Source of the DNA: Acidobacteriota bacterium | Lineage (GTDB): Bacteria; Acidobacteriota; Vicinamibacteria; Vicinamibacterales; 2-12-FULL-66-21 | Reading direction: 5' to 3' | Length of the DNA stretch: 6,892 nt | Assembly: GCA_013694845.1 (NCBI GenBank) | Contig: JACDBQ010000878.1 | Span: 1-6,892, forward strand | Shown: in pieces, positions 6,867 to 6,892 of the stretch | Layout: every line of letters begins with the position of its first letter | How positions within the stretch are numbered: position 1 is the first letter of the stretch | The notes under the pieces: generated by a model | What the model was told of the DNA's origin: nothing | The model's database searches: none | The model's input: the letters and a program-made list of their open reading frames with translations, nothing else | Program-made: the position numbers and the translations under genes

Positions 6867-6892
6867 GGACAGGCCCCTTAAGGGGCCTGTCC
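6867..6892. repeat. Perfect 26-base palindrome at the window edge (REP-like or stem-loop element)
   Basis: GGACAGGCCCCTT (6867-6879) is followed immediately by its exact reverse complement, which ends at the last base of the window. In RNA it would form an 11-bp GC-rich stem with a TTAA loop. Two G residues precede the left arm (CACCGG before GGAC), so if the right arm continues with CC the palindrome is longer. No T-run is visible, so a terminator reading cannot be confirmed. GGGGACAGGCCCC-type palindromes are, to my recollection, commonly scattered through high-GC genomes as REP elements, but copy number cannot be judged here. Confidence 0.75.

Overview
The window is high-GC, gene-dense bacterial chromosome. 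It holds one gene tail, four or five closely packed full-length genes, and no tRNA, rRNA, CRISPR array, insertion sequence or phage gene. The Tat-exported M24 peptidase, the fused homocysteine methyltransferase/methylenetetrahydrofolate reductase and the GC-rich palindrome would suit a soil or sediment lineage such as Acidobacteriota (Vicinamibacteria-like). That placement is an impression, because no phylogenetic marker is present.

Layout. On the + strand, bases 1-174 are the C-terminal end of a gene that looks like an L-arabinokinase-type or MJ1255-like glycosyltransferase. A 140-base gap with small inverted and direct repeats follows. Next comes a complete Tat-exported M24B metallopeptidase (Xaa-Pro aminopeptidase/prolidase type) ending at 1589. 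It meets the next gene tail to tail, the two stop codons sharing the palindrome TTAA. From there to 6838 everything is on the - strand. In transcription order (right to left) the genes are a bifunctional homocysteine S-methyltransferase/methylenetetrahydrofolate reductase, a PmtA-like SAM-dependent methyltransferase, an ArnT/PMT-type polytopic membrane glycosyltransferase, and a dolichyl-phosphate-glucosyltransferase-like GT2 enzyme. The right edge (6867-6892) is a perfect 26-base palindrome that may continue beyond the window.

How the genes could work together. The methyltransferase and the ArnT-like gene overlap by 16 bases, and the GT2 gene begins about 8 bases after the ArnT-like stop, so these three look like one transcriptional unit. 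The GT2 enzyme probably charges polyprenyl phosphate with a hexose at the cytoplasmic face. The ArnT-like enzyme is the right kind of partner to use such a lipid-linked sugar at the outer face of the membrane. The methyltransferase most resembles phospholipid (phosphatidylethanolamine) N-methyltransferases, so the unit may modify envelope lipid or glycan. The upstream fused enzyme regenerates methionine, the precursor of SAM, and is separated from the methyltransferase by 68 bases. That gap contains a candidate promoter close enough to the ATG to give a leaderless transcript.

I found no clear evidence of a novel defence or mobile system. The points most worth checking are the terminal palindrome (possible dispersed REP-like repeat), the candidate leaderless promoter with a palindrome in its spacer, and the lipid-sugar/methyltransferase cassette.
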